Of a stretch of DNA of 49,109 nucleotides, positions 47,783 to 49,109 are shown one piece after another. The DNA is taken from positions 1-49,109 of the forward strand of contig NZ_AZRW02000031.1 of assembly GCF_000512695.2 (NCBI RefSeq), given 5' to 3'. Origin of the DNA: Pseudomonas sp. QTF5. Its GTDB lineage: Bacteria > Pseudomonadota > Gammaproteobacteria > Pseudomonadales > Pseudomonadaceae. Both the position numbers and the translations under genes were made by a program. Every line of letters begins with the position of its first letter. The first letter of the stretch is position 1. Under the pieces are notes generated by a model, which was given only the letters and a program-made list of their open reading frames with translations, was not told the DNA's origin and made no database searches.

Positions 47783-49109
47783 CAAGCTTCCTCCATTTCG
47801 TCAAGCAGGGCGTCCAGCTTGCTCAGTTTCAACGTATCGACCTGCTCACCTGCGGTTGCCAGACTGCTGACGAAATTCGTGAGTACGGGGTGTTGAAAAA
47901 TCAGTTGTGGGGTCAGTTTCAGGCCCAGTTCCAGTTGCAGGCGTGAAACCACATTGACGGCCAACAACGAGTGGCCGCCCAGTTCGAAAAAGTTATCCAG
48001 CAAGCCGACGCGCTCGATTTGCAGTACGTGCTGCCAGATCGCCGCGACCTGCTGCTCCCGCTCGCTCTGCGGGGCGACATAACGCACCTGCAAATGATTG
48101 GTCTCCACCGTCGGCAACGCCTTGCGGTCGAGTTTGCCGTTGGGCGTCAGCGGCAGGCTGGCGAGGAACAACAGGTGCGCCGGGACCATGAATTCCGGCA
48201 GGGATTCCCTGAGCCGTGCCTTGAGTTCATCGCGCAGAGACTGCTGATCGTCGGCGGCAGTAAGGTCCAGTTGCGGCGCGACCACGTAGGCCACCAGTTG
48301 CTGACTGCCCAGGGCTTCTTGCGCCAGCACCGCCACTTCGCGGACCGCTGGCTGCTCCAGCAGGCGCGCTTCGATCTCACCCAGTTCGATGCGGAAACCG
48401 CGGATCTTCACTTGATGGTCGATGCGTCCCATGTATTCGAGCACGCCGTCGTGACGATGGCGCGCCAGGTCGCCCGTGCGATACAGCCGCGCACCGTTGC
48501 CGAACGGGTCGGGCAGGAAACGCTCGGCCGTCATCACCGCCCGGTCGTGATAACCCCGGGCCAGGCCGTCGCCACCGATCAGCAGCTCGCCAATGGAACC
48601 CACCGGGTTCGGCGCCAGATCGTCGCCCAAAATGTACAGCGTGGTATTGGCAATCGGTTTGCCGAGGTACGGCTGACGCTGCTCGCGGGTCAGCTGCCAG
48701 GCCGCCGACCAGATGGTGGTTTCAGTCGGGCCATAAAGGTTCCAGACCTGCCCCGCCAGGCCAAGCATGCGCTGGGCCAGGTCATCGGCCAGTGCTTCGC
48801 CGCCGCAGAGGAATTTACAGCCCTGAAGGATGGGAGCCTGTTCGTGGTCGAGCAACATGCGCCAGGTCGACGGCGTGGCCTGCACCACCGTGACTTCCTG
48901 CTGCCGGATCATCTCCAGCAGCGCTTGCGGATCCTGGGCGGCTTGCTTGTCCACCAGCACCACACGGGCACCGCTGAGCAGCGGCCCGTAAATTTCCAGG
49001 CCGAAAATATCGAACGAGAACGTGGTCAGCGACAGCATGCGGTCCTGGGCATCGATGCCCGGTTCCTTGACCATGCTCACCACGAAATTCACCAGCGCCT
49101 GATGGCGCA
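47782..49109 (-). CDS. Pyoverdine NRPS, C-terminal part: A(Gly)-PCP (cut by the window edge)
   Basis: The 5' end lies beyond the right edge. About 442 codons are visible: an A domain from just after core A3 (RHQALVNFVVSMVKEPG) to A10, with code D-I-L-Q-L-G-L-I-W (Gly), then PCP (DNFFELGGHSLLA) and an acidic C-terminal tail (KLSKLDALLDEMEEA) likely to dock to the next protein. No epimerase or thioesterase follows, so an L- or achiral residue is passed downstream. Its TGA overlaps the ATG of the 4503-residue NRPS (TGATG as ATG within), and it supplies that gene's GGAGG site, so the two are co-translated. This is the donor for module 1, giving consecutive Gly-Gly. Confidence 0.92.
48040..49109 (-). 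repeat. Duplicated Gly-adenylation segment, copy 2
   Basis: Partner of 44687-45756. Bases 48391-49109 differ from the partner at only scattered positions; a run of about 240 nt from 48427 appears identical. The similarity continues to the window edge, so the full length of the duplication is unknown. Confidence 0.85.

Overview
The window comes from a fluorescent Pseudomonas, most probably a member of the P. fluorescens complex. The evidence is the high GC content, the GTGGGAGCGGGCTTGCTCGCGAA-type REP palindromes between genes, and a large, recognisable pyoverdine locus running from about 9.0 kb to the right edge. No species can be fixed from the sequence alone.

Left flank (0-9 kb, not siderophore genes): a mechanosensitive-channel protein with a C-terminal cyclic-nucleotide-binding domain (minus strand); a YcaC-type cysteine hydrolase and a pirin (minus strand) divergent from a LysR regulator; then a two-component cassette on the minus strand made of an orphan receiver-domain protein with a TTG start, a NarL/FixJ response regulator, and a 1079-residue hybrid kinase of the BvgS/EvgS layout (two periplasmic solute-binding domains, one membrane segment, kinase, receiver, Hpt).

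Pyoverdine export, tailoring and regulation (9-23.7 kb): pvdA (ornithine N5-hydroxylase) and fpvI (ECF sigma factor for the receptor) on the minus strand; pvdR-pvdT-opmQ (tripartite efflux) on the plus strand; pvdP (periplasmic tyrosinase) on the minus strand; and a plus-strand run pvdM-pvdN-pvdO-pvdE. Four PvdS-type promoters (TAAAT or TAATT, exactly 16 nt, CGT) lie upstream of pvdA, pvdR, pvdP and pvdM, and a good Fur-box match lies upstream of fpvI.

Peptide assembly and uptake (23.7-49.1 kb): directly behind pvdE is a one-module NRPS, C-A(Thr)-PCP-TE, which releases the chain. The receptor gene fpvA follows, convergent to it. The rest of the assembly line is transcribed towards it on the minus strand: the tail of an NRPS ending in a Gly module (cut by the right edge), a 4503-residue NRPS C-A(Gly)-PCP-C-A(Ser)-PCP-E-C-A(Ala?)-PCP-C-dioxygenase, and a 1081-residue NRPS with an atypical C-like domain, A(Asp) and PCP. 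By colinearity the C-terminal half of the peptide is predicted as ...Gly-Gly-D-Ser-Ala-(beta-hydroxy)Asp-Thr. The hydroxyaspartate would be made on the line by the fused TauD/SyrP-like domain. The specificity codes were read by eye from core motifs.

How the genes work together: PvdA makes hydroxyornithine for an NRPS module outside the window. The NRPSs build the acylated ferribactin precursor, PvdE moves it to the periplasm, and PvdP, PvdM, PvdN and PvdO mature the chromophore and its side chain. PvdRT-OpmQ exports or recycles pyoverdine, FpvA imports the ferric form, and FpvA signals to FpvI. pvdS, pvdL, pvdH, pvdQ, fpvR and the start of the peptide NRPS are not in the window. Most intergenic gaps hold REP-type palindromes, including three related composite elements with a conserved core.
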